A DNA stretch of 64,000 nt from Beaufortia kweichowensis (lineage: Eukaryota > Chordata > Actinopteri > Cypriniformes > Gastromyzontidae). Made by a program: the position numbers and the translations under genes. Every line of letters begins with the position of its first letter. The first letter of the stretch is position 1. The notes beneath the pieces are model-generated. The model saw nothing but the letters and a program-made list of their open reading frames with translations. It did no database searches and was not told the DNA's origin. This document shows positions 1 through 12,689 of this stretch, piece after piece. Where the stretch lies: NCBI GenBank assembly GCA_019155185.1, contig CM032816.1, positions 8,224,510 to 8,288,509 on the forward strand, given 5' to 3'.

Positions 1-2516
1 ACTATTGTACCATAGTAACAGCTAGGGACAACTTCTACAGTGAAAACTATTATGATTTTTATTGTGGGAGTCTATGCACCAGAAGCTCAATGTTTGATGT
101 TTTCTACAAAATATCACTCAAGAAGTCATTGCTGTAAAACAAAACAGAGTTTAGTTAGTATTTTTAAGTAGAAAAAATATGTTTGTGTGATATTCAATGC
201 CATTCACGTCAAAAGATAAGATTTGAAGCCTGGTACAAAATTGTCTAATCGTTAGTATCACAAAACTTTTTATTGCTAAGATACACTTATAAAACCACTT
301 ATTCTCAACACAAAACCGTAGCATTTAAAACTGTCTATTGAATTCAACACTTAGATATACCATTTTAAACAGGTGTCGAATAAAGAAACAGCTGTCGTTT
401 TCTAGTTCACTTCCTGCCCGAATGGATACGTGCACTACGCAGCCTACTCCACAAGTGCAAAACTAAATACTTGTCATGACAACCTCACATACCACAGTGA
501 CTATGATCACAAGGAGATACGCCCTAAAAATTACATGAGCTAGTTCTGTGCTGGAAACAAGATATTGATTCTTACATCATTTAGAAAGATGGACAACAGA
601 AGTAAACATTGCTTTTTCTACTCACTTTTAAAACCAAACACTACAACCAAGCATGTTCCCAATGTTACAGATGCAGGCCCGCCCAAAACAAAGGGCCTTT
701 TACTAAAAATGCAGCACTATAGAGATATGCCAATATCAAAATTTATATTGAGAAAAATACCAAGAGGGCCTCAGATTACAAACAAATTAGGTAAATAAGA
801 AATAAAAATGTACACAATGTACGTAGTGTGTACATATGCGTTGTTTATTTGTATTTACATTTCAAGAATCTGATGGTAAATACAACCCTGGCCAGAACAA
901 CACACATGTACAAAATATACACAACGTATTAAATGTTTTTTCTTACACAGGTACACAGTTATTAAAGACAAGTAATATGAAGTAGGACTATTAAATGTTA
1001 TAATAGCCAAATCTGCTAAAGTGACTCTGAGCAGTCAAAAAGCATGTGCTTGAAACAAAATGTGCACTTTAGAAAACACCATTTAATACAAAGTCCATAA
1101 TAAAAATGACTAATAATTCATTACAATAGCAACAACAATGTGCAATTATAAGCCACCGGAGAAAATAATTAAACACCAGGTACATGTTGTGCATTGTTGT
1201 ATTTACTTGAAATATTGAGTCTTTATGTAATGATTTCCAACATTAAACTACGTAAAGTGTTACATTTAAAAAGGCACTCAAATAAAAGAAATCACCTAAA
1301 AAAATAAGTGAGAGGATGATTATTCATAACCCTCTATAAAAACATCTGTTTTCACACTTCTTTCAGCTCTACAGACAAAAACGGCTCTGCCAACACACTC
1401 GTGCCTCAATGCATCTCATTCCCATGCAAAGCACCGCATTCACATGTGCCACCTGCATGGGACGTCAGTGCATACAGTTGCATGCATCAAACTGTTGCCG
1501 TGCCAAAGTACAAAGAGTTCAATTGCCCTATTTATACTAGGGCCTTGTTCCTCTTTATCTTTTTTTTACCGCAAACTGAGCACGTTGACAAAGACAGACT
1601 GTACTCCCCACTGTAAAAATCACATAATCTCACAAACTCTGAAAAGGAAGGATGACTTTATTCACAGCTATATATAAAATGTAAATTTTGCAAAGTGGGT
1701 AGGGGGTAAGATACAGGAAAAAGCTTCATAACAAAGCTTAACAGAACGAAAAACACATACATCTAGAAATTTTTTATTTAAGAGCTTTTCCATAATCCAT
1801 GAATCATGACTTTATAAAAATCACATTCTTCCTAAAGAACTGCCAACCACAGAGGCAAAGTACACCCATCATGGCTAGGACTGACCCCATTACAGAGAAC
1901 ATGCACATAAGAGACAAACCAAACCAGTCAATGGACAGAATTGTTTTGCGTCATACTTTTTCAGGCAGAGAAATGATTGCTCAGTTGTGTTACATAAAGT
2001 TAGTATGGGTGTAGCTCTGTGGCGGTTAGCGCTGATGCACTCAAGCTTGCCATCAAACTTTCAAAAAAGCCATAGTAAGCATTACATAATTGTTCAGGCA
2101 GGAAGAAAGGCCTAAGTATACCTTTCTGTGTTTAACTTCCTCAAATAAAACAGCACAAATTATATTTTAATACTGGATGAGAGAACAAATTTGTATATAT
2201 AGATCATACATAGATTTCATAACACAGTTTAAACAAAAGTCTGTCAAGCCGACTTTAGAATTTAAACGAGAAGTATTCGTGTTAGCGTGATAACTTTGCC
2301 TCATATTTAAATCATCAATATTTGCTCTGACACTTAAAATAATCACAGAAAACCAAATGCTACTGTTCACAAAGCATAAAAGACCTAAGACATGGTGACT
2401 GTCCATTTACGGTCCTAAAACTCTCTCACGCTGGCCCCGGGCCATACTTGACATACCTGACATAACCTGCACTCAGCTTTCCAAAACAAAAACACTGAAA
2501 AAAAAAAACAGCTCAC
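1..2516 (-). other. hipk3: hipk3 intron 2, 5' part (no exon seen)
   Basis: This is AT-rich sequence following the splice donor of hipk3 exon 2 (ACAG then gtgagc on the minus strand). I looked on the minus strand for the next expected HIPK segment, which should begin with A/S-PEIILG and the rest of the kinase C-lobe, and did not find it. The remaining exons must lie to the left of the window. The short open frames here, including one of 79 codons at 2167-2406, resemble nothing I know and have no coding character. Confidence 0.7.
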
Positions 2517-3703
2517 CTGTAATAGCGGGACTGTAGGTACGTTGAACACACAGCTTTGGAGACGTGGCTGGCAGAGCCGAAGTCAATCACTTTCACACGG
2601 AAGGGTTGTCTCACGGGATCTACCAGCATAATGTTCTCTGGTTTAAGATCTGCATGGATCAGGCCCAGGCTTTTCAGCTTCTTCAGTGCCATGGCCACCT
2701 GTTGCAACACGGGCCTAATCACCTTCAGTGGCAACGGACTGAACTTGTTCTGCTTGAGGAAGTCATACAGGTTCTGCTCCAGCATTTCGAACACCAGACA
2801 GGTGTGGTTCCTGTGCTGGAAGCACTCGAAGGCCCGCACCAAGTTATGCTCCTCAGCGTTCTCGCCGCTCAGTCGGGCCAAGATGCTGACCTCGATCTGG
2901 CCCTGGCGCGCGTACGACGGGTGGTTCTTTAGTATCTTCACTGCCACAATCTCATTCGTGCCCCTTTTCCAACATTTGACCACCTGACCAAACGTACCGC
3001 GGCCCAAGAATTCCAACACTTCGTAAGTGTGCTTCATGGAACAGAGCACCTCATGTTGCACCAACTGATAGTCGCCATCCCCTCCTCCGTTTACGGCTCC
3101 CGTCCCTGTTCCATTCTGCTCGGGAGGAGCCACGGCCACTGCGGTCGTGCTCCCGACGTTTGTTGGCAACATTGCAGGTAGAGTCGAATGCTCCTCCACT
3201 ATCTGCATGATGCTCTTGCCGTTCTTACGCTCCTCGCCTTTGCACCTAAACCCACATTTTTGGGTTCCGTCAGCCAAATTCAAACCACTTCTCTTCTCGC
3301 CGTCGCTACTTCTACTACTACTATGGCTGTTTTGGCCACTGTCTCCACTTTCTTCTTCAACTGTTGCAGCCACACTGGAAAAATACTGAAGGTCACCCTC
3401 TGACCCAACACGTTTGTATGGCGAGGAAGCCCTGCCAATGAGCTCCTGTGGAGCTGAAGAGAGTTCAGTCTTTATTGAGAAGTCCCCTGAAACAGAGGGT
3501 TTCCCACTAGTCAGCTCTCCAACTCTCGATACGGGAAAAATATCTGTAGGGTGTGCGATGCCTAGATTCACACCAACCACGTAAGTGCGAGGGATCTTTT
3601 CATGGTAAACACAGCTGCTGGGATCGATTTTCTTCGCTCTGCAAAAGGCACTTGTCTGGGGTTGATAAACATATGGTGGGCAGACCGTAACCTGTGAGGC
3701 CAT
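2517..3703 (-). CDS. hipk3: HIPK3 kinase, first coding exon (N-terminus and kinase N-lobe)
   Basis: Homeodomain-interacting protein kinase 3, a nuclear CMGC/DYRK-family Ser/Thr kinase. The exon spans 2517-3705, with acceptor cttctag directly before gtATGGCC and donor ACAG/gtgagc. It codes 395 complete residues and ends inside an Arg codon. The start MASQV...PPYVYQ matches the HIPK3 N-terminus I remember; an upstream in-frame ATG at 3778 lies in the intron and is rejected. Landmarks: residues about 211-226 (DYQLVQHEVLCSMKHT) precede the kinase domain; glycine loop GRGTFG 234-239; ATP lysine K256 in VAVK; catalytic HADLKPEN 350-357; DFG 374-376; activation-loop STY 387-389, whose Tyr is autophosphorylated in HIPKs. 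A Ser/Glu-rich stretch at about 115-139 appears longer than in the mammalian protein. The protein is incomplete here because later exons are outside the window. Confidence 0.95.
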
Positions 3704-3776
3704 ACCTAGAAGCAATAAGAAGTAAAAAACAGTTAAGACTTTGTTAATCATTTCACAAATGGAAAAATAAATGTAC

Positions 3777-3991
3777 AATATGTGACCCTGTCTGTGAAAT
3801 CCAGGCTAAAGCCTTATAATGAGATTAGGTATAGGTATAATGAGATTTAATATTTGACAGTCAATAACGAAGATATCAAGGTTATATTTTTACAAAACTT
3901 CCTTTACATTATGTAGGATAATATTATGTAAAACAAAAACATAAATCACACTAAATGACTTTAGCTGGGCTTTCACAGACATGGTCACATA
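3777..3991. repeat. MITE with about 30-bp terminal inverted repeats
   Basis: The left end (atatgtgaccctgtctgtga) and the reverse complement of the right end (atatgtgaccatgtctgtga) match over about 30 bases with few differences, giving a foldback element of about 215 bp with no coding capacity. A second copy at 5120 shares the left end and an internal block. It lies about 70 bp upstream of the acceptor of hipk3 exon 2. The family name is not known to me; cyprinid genomes hold many repeats beginning tgtgaccctg. Confidence 0.75.
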
Positions 3992-5119
3992 TGGTGTTAC
4001 AGTGACACAAAACACAACAAATTATTGTACATTTGATGCGATTTATAAGCTACAAACGATTACAAACACTAGAGAAAAATGCTTGATGAATAAGACACTT
4101 TCTGAGGTGTTAAATAAAGCTACAACAATAAAGACCTCACTGACATTAGACCAAACTCTTGACATAAAGGGATCAAAAACATGACAAGTTTGACAAAAAC
4201 AAATAACATGTCAGCAACTACTAACAGATGATAGAAACCCAGACAGACAGTTGACCAATAAGGATTAGCTGCCTTAGTTTTATAGGAGTCAGGCTACTTA
4301 CTGGCAAAACATATGGCACAAGTTCAGACATGAGGACAGGTGTGGCAGCAAACACTCCCACACACACCAACCCTCTTTAACACACATACAAATCTGCTAT
4401 ATTTCAGCTAACACAGTGGGTTGACTCTCTGGTAGAAATGCATATGCTAACATTAAGATTTCTTAACCTACAACTCAATATTCATACATCCAGCAGGAAA
4501 TAAACAAGATCAAGCAATGAAAACATTGTTATTTTAAGACTTCAACCTTGAGCAATGCATGTTTGATGGACTTTGCTTTCATAACCGTATAATAAAACAA
4601 CTGCATTATTTATTTCACTGCAACTTGGGACAAAAAGCAAAACAAAACCAGGTATTAATCATCCACTTCTAAGGACTTTTTTATATTCTTGTAAAAAAAA
4701 GTTCACAAAATGACAAGGCAAACAAAGCTTAAATAGGGACGTCAACAGCTTTAAAAGGACAGTCCCTTCTGGAGGTTTGTTTTATAGTGAAGTAATCCTC
4801 CAGGAGCTGGGAGGCACCAGCCACGGTGTTGGGTTGCAGGGGTCTGTACTATGTTTTCAAATGCTACTACCTTCTGCTATAAACAGGTGGCAACTGACCT
4901 TTCCCCATGTCAAGACCTAATGGGGTTGGGGGAGGGATATCTCAGGGAAAAACACCTGTTGATAGTGCAACTGTTGGGGCTATAAAAGTTTAATGGCAGG
5001 AAATGATAGGGAGTTGAGTTCTCCCACAGTGACAGGCACAACATTTCCCAGTGATGTGAAGTAAATGTAACAATGATTAACGTGATCTATGCTACTAAAT
5101 GTCTATCAACTGTGGTTCA

Positions 5120-5365
5120 CTATGTGACCCTGTCAGTGAAAACCAGGCTAAAGTCTCAAAATTAAATTATGAGATAACAAGCATCAAACTTTGATTTCAC
5201 AAATAAATATCACTATGATTTCAATCTTTAACCTTTGTCTTTGCCTTTGTTTAACCAATCTTTGTCATTACTCAGTCAATATTAAAGATATCAATGGTAT
5301 ATATTTACAGAAACGTTCTGGTTTACAGAAAACAGTAAATCAGCAGGGTTTTCACATATTGTAAG
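5120..5365. repeat. Second copy of the tgtgaccctg MITE
   Basis: It begins ctatgtgaccctgtcagtga and repeats the internal block of the 3777-3991 copy (cagtcaata, then aaagatatcaa, then a tatttttaca-like stretch). Its right end is degenerate (agcagggttttcacat), so the boundary is approximate. Confidence 0.6.
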
Positions 5366-6126
5366 ACAAAATTTCTATTAAAAATATCGTTCTTTTCCAG
5401 CAGAGTTACAGATTAAAGTAAAAAAATTACAGAAGAAATGTAATGTCTTTAAAACTCTATCCTATACTGGGAAATTGAGTCTCGTTTGGTGTGAGACAGA
5501 AAACACAAAGTTTTAGTTTTAAAAAAGTGCATTTCTGTCTAGTACTATCAGTAAACTGTCAAGTTGCCAAGAAAACCAGAAATCAGCTGCTAACAGATTA
5601 CCAGGCCTGTGCGTTTCAGAAGGGCTGAGCAACTTGCATGTCACTTGTTTGTATCGATAAGATCAAAGGCTGTTAAGTTTACACGGAACTCTGTATTTTA
5701 CAACCTACAATTTACATGCAACAACTTAAGCTTCCCCTAGCTCAAATTCTTCATAAATATATCAGTTTACACAACTGTACTTCTGTAAATAGTTTTAAGA
5801 CGAATTATAGAGGGTTATAAACCGCAGGATTTAAGTAAACATCACGGGTTTCGCAGGCGAGTTACAAATCTTTACGAAAATATAAACACCATAATCTATT
5901 ACACAAACACTTTATAGATTTTTGATAAAACAACAGACATTTAACAGCTACCAACACGAACACCAACACCAAACCCTGCCTTCAAGTTTTGGTGTGGCGT
6001 GGCAACTTTTTTGCCACAACTACGAGATCGCGATCACTCGCCCGAAGTCATGCCTAAACTATTATCATTAATATTTACTCAAATACACGAATCTCCCAAA
6101 ATTCACTGAAATGGAATATCCCTTAC

Positions 6127-6610
6127 CTTCACAGACAGCAGCTGTGGTGAAACTGCAGGTCTTTAGTGAACATGTTCGGGTTTAATTCGCACCCGCTGCA
6201 TGCTCGACGCGCTCGCGCTGCCATCTTGTCCTCTCGCTGGACGACGAGGGAGAAAAAAACACAAGCTCCCTCATTTTCAAGTGCGCATAACTCGCCTACT
6301 AAGCCATCCACTGGTACCGAACCGGGTCTTACGCAGTGTTAAGGATATCCGCTTCGATCAGGAGAGGTTTCTGTCGTCATTTCGAGGACGTTTTAGTCCT
6401 CCTGGTTTGTTTCCTTCTGACGGCGACGGGCAAACTCTATCAGCTTTACTCGCTCGAGCTCTCTCAGCTGAGCGCTCGAGAACGCGCTCGGGTTGCTTCT
6501 TCCTGCGTGTTTCGCTGGAACGTGTCAGAACTGACATGCGCGTTACCGCCACTCTCAGGGCTGGAGAGGGAGCGCGCACCGAAAATACAAGTGGGCTGCT
6601 GTATGGTGTC
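6127..6610 (-). promoter_or_regulatory. hipk3: hipk3 non-coding exon 1 and CpG-rich promoter
   Basis: A GC- and CpG-rich block stands out from AT-rich flanks and includes many CG dinucleotides between about 6185 and 6580. On the minus strand it ends in a good donor (GAAG/gtaagg at 6127/6126), making it the likely 5' untranslated exon of hipk3, because exon 2 opens only two bases before the start codon. The transcription start cannot be placed exactly. Open frames on both strands here (up to 145 codons) are what CpG-rich DNA gives by chance. Confidence 0.6.
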
Positions 6611-7277
6611 ACCGTCTGGTGGGGTTATGTCAGTTAGCTATGAAAGACCGTAGAGAATGAAAAATTATTATTATTACCAAAAATAATTATTTTACAATAC
6701 TAATTATTAAACAATACAAAATAAATAACAAATGAAACCCTATTGTAAAGTGTTAAGTACATTAGGTAACATAACGTGAACTAACAACAAACAACACTTC
6801 ATTTTTGTATTTAAAAAAGTGACATAAAACCTCACTTGTATATTGAATTTAAGTTCCTGTAATATAAAAAACTACTTTTTTGTCACAATATATTTCTTGT
6901 CTAGTATCAAGATGTGCTTAATATAAAACTTGGAAGATTTTTGTCGTGTATAAATTTACTAAAGACAAACAGACAGGTACAGCCAACATTTTTATTTAGG
7001 AGAAGCTTATGATTTAAAAGCGGCCATGATTATTTTACCAGACACTACTGCTCTGCAATAAACATGTGCAAGAACATGATTTATGAACGATGAGAGGCGT
7101 TGTACATTGTAGTTTACAGAAACATGCCTATGAAGTCATGATTATATGAGTAACTCTTATAATGCATACACATTTAACCAAACAATCCAAATAATATTTT
7201 AAGTGAAATACATATCAATTCAAATCAGTAAAATTAAGCAAAACAATGTTTTGTACACACTTCACACTAGTTGTTTT
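6611..7277. other. Intergenic between hipk3 promoter and tcp11l1 3' end
   Basis: AT-rich sequence without exon-like segments. An alternative minus-strand polyadenylation hexamer (tttatt on the plus strand) at 6991-6996 means the tcp11l1 3' UTR could reach this far. Otherwise I see nothing. Confidence 0.5.
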
Positions 7278-8010
7278 TTTATTGATGGCACTCCCTTTAA
7301 AATAACCATTAGTAAAAATGCATTGATAAGACACACATTAGAAGTTGAGACAAAGACAAATGCAATTTGGGGTTGTCTTGAGCGCAAGTGTTTGTGAAAT
7401 AAAAGTGTCTTATGTAAAGCATGCTCATCATCATATAAACATCAAGAATCCTTTAAAAACACAATACTTGGTGTTCAGAATATAAATAATTAGTAGGTTA
7501 AATACAAACCTAACCGAAACAGAAAATAAAAAAAATGTGCACTTAATCATGAGTGGCACTGCACAAACTAAGGCACCAGTCAAATGCTGTACATCTGTTC
7601 CTATTTCCTCCAAGTACAATATAACCAAAAGTGCCAGAAACCTTAATACTACACAAGAGTTTGCGTCAGGGCAGCAATCTTTAAAACTAAATCTTTACAT
7701 AAGTAAAAAGCAGGTAATCGTTTAAATGCTTAGATGCACACAATAACAGTATTTGCTAGGGTCTCCTCTCTTACAATTCAATATTTTTAACTTAACTTAA
7801 AACTCAAGTCTTGATACATTCATTAATATTCCCTGATATATGAAATGAAAGGAGTTCAGTAATGTGACACAAAACCCTTGCTTAAAGGGCTAGCATGTAA
7901 GTTTTTAAGGATAAATTAGCTATTTTCTAAACATTATTATGTGTATTTAGCTACAGTAGACAGAATGTGAAAGCCAGGACCACTAGTGCTTCGTGTTTCA
8001 GATGTGGCAT
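7278..8010 (-). other. tcp11l1: tcp11l1 3' UTR with candidate poly(A) signal
   Basis: This follows the TAA stop at 8011-8013 on the minus strand. The plus-strand hexamer tttatt at 7278-7283 reads AATAAA on the minus strand and is the nearer of two candidate signals. The extent is inferred. Confidence 0.45.
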
Positions 8011-10766
8011 TTAAACATCTGCATTTTGCTCTTGTATCAGAAATTCCTGCAGGATCTTCTGGTAGAAAGGGGAGTAAACAAGCTTGTTGAAGGTTACCAA
8101 CCGTCCCAGCTTCAGAGCAATCTTATCTAACTCTTTGCTGATGGGTGCCAGACCTCCAGGGAGGGCTGGGGCACTTTTGTGGGTGCTTGACTCCAGAAAC
8201 CCCAGAAGGTAAGTCTGGATCCGGGAGTCTGTTTAAAGGAATAGATTTAAACTCTAGATTAAAACAATACAAAAACTAAAGAATTTTTATTAGTTTCTGA
8301 GTTTACACAACACTGTTCATCCACAGAATGCTTACCAATGACCTTACGAATGGGGTTGTCTGCGGACTTAGCAGCTATAATTTGGCCCTTCAAAGTACTC
8401 TCTCGGTCTGCAGAAAAAGGTGAAAAGCCATGCTGAGACAGGCATCCTCTGAGCTCCAAACACAACTTTTCTCCAATAGCAGCAAAGGTTTCATCATCTT
8501 TGAAGGACCTATAAAGAGAACCACATAACAGTTATGTCACCAGAAGACATAACATTTTTATGACATTAAAAAGGCATGGTTATTTGATTGATAGTACTGC
8601 TAAAGTTATGTTTTAGTTATTGGCATTACATATTTAAAACCCTTTAGCCATTTAAGAAAGGGGGAAGAGGAATCCCTCAAATTGTCCAGCCCAAACATGC
8701 GTTTTCAACAGAAAATGTAAATACAGAAAAAAACTGCACTTATCAAACAATTTTATAGATAATTTTTACTTACGGTGTGTGCATTTCCGCTAGTAATATC
8801 CTAATGGTTTGCTTTAATTGTTCCATTAGACCCGGAAGTCCAGAAATGGCCTCCCCGGCACTGTTATACACTATGAGCAGGACTGATGCCACCAGCGCCA
8901 GCTGCTCAAGTTCCTGTTGCATCTCCTGAAATCTGCATTGATCCATGAGAAGAGTCTTTGGCCATACAGGAAATGGGAAAAAAAGGGTTTATTTCCTTTG
9001 AATTTACACATATTAAGATAATTACAGAAATTAAGATAAGTTTCCATTTAAGGGGCAGTTCACCCAAAACTGTTTATTTTCTTATTGGTTGATCCTTTAG
9101 GATTTGCAAGTTACCTCAGGAAATGACTCTGCATTATGGTTCCATTTCAACAGGCGTAGATATGCGTGATTGTGGACAGTGAGAGAGATTTGGGCAGAAT
9201 TAGGTGTGCATGTCGCTCCACCCTCTACCGCTCCACTAGTTACATAATCTGCTGTGTCTTGAAGCCATTTCTTTGTGAAATCTAAAGCATCTGCAAGCAA
9301 TAATAGATTATTGCATTAGATAAAATTTGTAGTAATGAAGTGCATAAAGCTTTTTTAATCCAGTGTTATGATTTCTTGCATAACATTCATTTACTGGTTA
9401 ATTTATTAATTTTCCTTACTGGGTTGTTTTTCAAGAAAATCTTGAAATTTATTTCGCTCATATTCCACTGACTGCTGTAAAAGGTGAGGTCGCAGACTGC
9501 TGACAGCAAAGTTGGCCATGTCTATCTTCATCTTGTCCAGCACTGCGAATATTGACCTGCAAATGTGTACAAACAAATGTTGCTGATAAAGCAAATTCTA
9601 AGATGAGCTCATGTGACTTTTACATCCGAGTGCCACTGTTGTTGTATATGACTTACTTAAAAAGTGGTACAATGTCAGTGATTTCACGGAGCTGTTTGAC
9701 GTCATTATCACGGCACGGTGCACAAAAGGTGGCCATCATGTCAATTATGAATTTTGCCACTTTACTGATGTCCAGCGCACCGTTTTCAGCTTCCTGCTGG
9801 ATCAATGAGAGGTCCAGTGTCTCTTCAATTTGACTTTTAAGTCGACTCTGTCCTGGCAAGAGAAAAGACAGCAGGGTCTGGTGTACAGGGGAAAGGTTAA
9901 AACAGAATTGTCAACATTAGTATGATAGGGTGAAACGATAATAAAAAACTCCTTCAAAAATGTATTATAAAAAATATATATATTTATAGAAATGATCTTA
10001 CTAAGATAATGAATAAGACTGTTTTCTGTCATTACCTCTTTAATGTCCCCAACCAGTTTAATAGCATGGTTGTATGATGGTGGGTTCTCACTCAGCTGTG
10101 CCTCAAGACAATCCCAGAATGCTTTGTGCATAATTTCCTTGACCCGTTTCTCCAAACTGAGCATACACAAAGGTGTTTATCCATTAAAAGAACATGTATG
10201 TACAATGTTAGAATGTACAGGAGAAAAGATGAATTGTGGACTGTAACATAATGGAATCATTGTATTTTAAGATAAAGCTTTTTCTTCCCAAGTAAGAAAT
10301 GAAGTATCTTCAAATAGCTTTATACAATGCATTAAGTGTTTACTATTATAATTACATAATCCACAATCACACTACAGATAAATATTCCATTGTGATTATG
10401 TAATAATGTTTCATTACCTTCCCTCTTCTGGCTCATAAGGCTTCACTTGAAAAGCACTGTTTAACACTATTTCATGGGCTAGTGCCATATTGGTCACTCC
10501 TTTAGTTGTCTCCATAAGTTCCTCCACTGAGACAAATCTGGGTGGACTGGCTGTGTGTATTTAATTGCAATGTTAATATTATAAAATTCATTCATATGTT
10601 AATAAATGCCTCTCTTGTTGTTCTTACACTGTGGTGTGAGTCTGTCAGGACTGGGAGTATTTCTTCTCATTTGCTTCTGGATCATCTTTTCTGATGGTTC
10701 TGCAGATTTTTCCTTGTCCATCTTGTCTTGCTCCTCTTTAGAGGACTCACTGGATTCCTTTGGCAT
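8011..10766 (-). CDS. tcp11l1: T-complex 11-like protein 1, complete, nine coding exons
   Basis: Coding segments on the minus strand: 10766-10628, 10550-10418, 10156-10036, 9877-9657, 9556-9420, 9290-9115, 8955-8774, 8508-8336, 8228-8011. They sum to 1500 bp with every phase matching (499 aa plus stop), and all introns are GT-AG. The start ATG at 10766 is one base after an acceptor. The protein has a Lys/Glu/Ser-rich N-terminus (about 1-45), then the TCP11 domain, beginning near SPPRFVSVEELMET and passing through KRVKEIMHKAFWDC, QEAENGALDISK, VDMANF-like IDMANFAVSSLRPHL and GEKLCLELRGCLS, matching human TCP11L1 (about 509 aa) throughout. TCP11 itself is linked to sperm cAMP/PKA signalling; the function of TCP11L1 is not established. 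In human 11p13 it lies close to CSTF3 and HIPK3, consistent with its place here next to hipk3. Confidence 0.95.
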
Positions 10767-11182
10767 CCTTTGAGGAAAACAAAGTATAAAGGGTTAAAAA
10801 AAATCAAACAGATCGTTTTTTACTAAATTCACCCGAGTGTCTCTTTGTGGCAATAGTGTAAAACCTCTCCTTTGTTGTTTTGTACGTATTATAAAACAAA
10901 ACGAAAAGACTAGAGATGCTTTCCAAAGCAGTACACAATTGCTTTATTAGCAGCCAGCTCTCTTGAATGATTATCAGATATATGTCTTATTAACTCGCCG
11001 CCGCCTTAGCGGTATTGATCTGGTTTATTTTGCTGTCACGTAAATAACCAGACTAAATCTGATTATATAATTTTAGCGTCCATAAAAGCCTGATTTTCCC
11101 CGTCGCATCTGTGTGCGCAGTTATAATCCGGTCATTCATTCAAAAGAAACAGTACAAATATGATATTTTATCTCCTGTTTAC

Positions 11183-11265
11183 CTGTTATATTAACGGACT
11201 GGCTGCTCTCCAAAAGTTTATTTTCATCCAGTTAAAACTGCCACATATGGTCAGGAAGTCAGAAG
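11183..11265 (-). promoter_or_regulatory. tcp11l1: Probable tcp11l1 5' untranslated exon and start region
   Basis: On the minus strand a good donor (ATAACAG/gtaaac at 11183/11182) follows a short stretch of moderate GC. The first coding exon begins with an acceptor one base before its ATG, so an upstream non-coding exon is required, and this is the best candidate. Its 5' edge and the start site are guesses. Confidence 0.45.
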
Positions 11266-12689
11266 GTTGATTGTGTTCTGGATGAATCCACACAACCTAA
11301 TGCGTGTATTTACGGAAGTGCGATTCAGAAAGGCCGTTGTAGTCTTTTGCGGTATAATTACGCATGGGGCGAAGCTGACAAAGAACTACATTTTCCAGAC
11401 GAAATCGCTGCTTCGACCGCCCCCTGCCGTACCCGTGCGTGCCTCAGACATTACCTCACAAAGAACAGTATAAATATGATTATAAAAATTTATATTTTTT
11501 ACATACATTATTGTCTAAAACGTATAATCACATTTAAGATTAAAATGTAATAAAATAATTTATTATTTACAAATAGGCTCTGAGTTTTAAAAACGTGTAT
11601 TATACAAATATGTTAAAAAATATATATATATTATATTAGTTCCCACGCAACAAATAAAATACTTCTTTAAGACAAGAAATGTTTAAGAAAACTAAGACCC
11701 TTTACAGAGAAAGAAAGTGTGCGAAAGAAGGTACGAAAAAGAAGTGAAGATATGAACGTGTCTTATCTTTAGTAGACACGAGGTGGCAGCATAGTTAATG
11801 TTTCATGCCTGCTTTAGTGAGTGAGTTGCACAGGTACTGTAGAGTGGATTTACAGTGTGACATGATCGGTAGGATTAAAGGAACATCTGTAATAATGATA
11901 TTTTATAGAATAAGCACAAAACCCTAGAAATTATTTCTCTTTGGTAAGAGATTAAGAGGTAAGCATACCTGTCCTTGACCGAACGTCGACCCGCTAAATC
12001 AAACCAGTTCGGCTAAAACTGAGGTGACACTTTCTTATTGAAGTATTTATACACTTTTTGTGTAATGTAAGTTATTTAGAAACTATAACGTCATGTGTAT
12101 TGTGTTTTTAATAATTCAATTTTGATATGTTTAGTCATTAATCAGAAGAACTTACTCTTTTATAAAAAAAATGTGAAAGATTAGCTTGAACTCGGCTAAC
12201 CAAAAACACGTAATTTAGCATTTTAGTAATTCTAATGCTGTAATATTTGGACGGTTTAAGCCTCAGAAAGAGTGCTATGTAATACTGAAAACGTTTTTAG
12301 CTCTTATTGTTTACTTTGGTGCTTATATTAGATCTGGTTCCTGTCAAAATACTGTAGTCAAAATGTTTACTACAGTAAAACGCTTTTCTTGATATTTGTC
12401 ACCATTGTAATCATTAAGACATTAAACAACATGACTGACAGAATCTTAAAAGAAACTAATTCTGTTTGAATGAGATCCTATAATGTTTTCTTGTTATTTA
12501 CAGTAGTAAAAATAACTGTATTTACTGTGGTATTTTTATGTTTAAAAATATTTTTCGATTTTTAATGTTTGATATGTTTTGTAGATACAACATAAATTAC
12601 ACAGAATTTTACACAGTTAGGGTTTATTTTGTGGTTAAAAGTTTTCCCCAACATTAAATCCAATTTTTTCCTTCTTTAGACAAAACTAA
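11266..12689. other. Intergenic, tcp11l1 to ccdc73
   Basis: A divergent intergenic stretch. The first 200 bases are GC-richer (around 11270-11450) and may be part of the tcp11l1 promoter; the rest is AT-rich. It contains a CTCF-like site at 11775-11790 and short tracts of the type tactgtagt/ctacagtaaa near 12345-12530 that resemble decayed foldback repeats. No gene is seen. Confidence 0.5.
11775..11790 (+). promoter_or_regulatory. Candidate CTCF site
   Basis: ACACGAGGTGGCAGCA matches the CTCF core (CCASYAGRKGGC) at most positions, motif on the plus strand. This is sequence similarity only. Confidence 0.35.

Larger units (their letters stand above)
3706..6126 (-). other. hipk3: hipk3 intron 1
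   Basis: This lies between the donor of the non-coding first exon (GAAG/gtaagg at 6126) and the acceptor of exon 2 (cttctag ending at 3706). It holds two related MITEs (3777-3991 and 5120-5365) and otherwise AT-rich sequence with no exon-like segment that I can support. Confidence 0.7.

Noticed and set aside
2556..2987. Plus-strand frames of 122-143 codons across hipk3 exon 2
   Set aside because: Antisense shadows of the real kinase exon.
3704..3778. Upstream in-frame ATG extending the hipk3 frame by 25 residues (a hydrophobic, signal-like stretch)
   Set aside because: The stretch lies upstream of a clear splice acceptor (cttctag before gtATGG) and is intron; HIPK3 starts with MASQ.
6200..6653. 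Overlapping frames of 84-145 codons on both strands
   Set aside because: CpG-rich first exon/promoter DNA has few stops by chance; no known protein motif.
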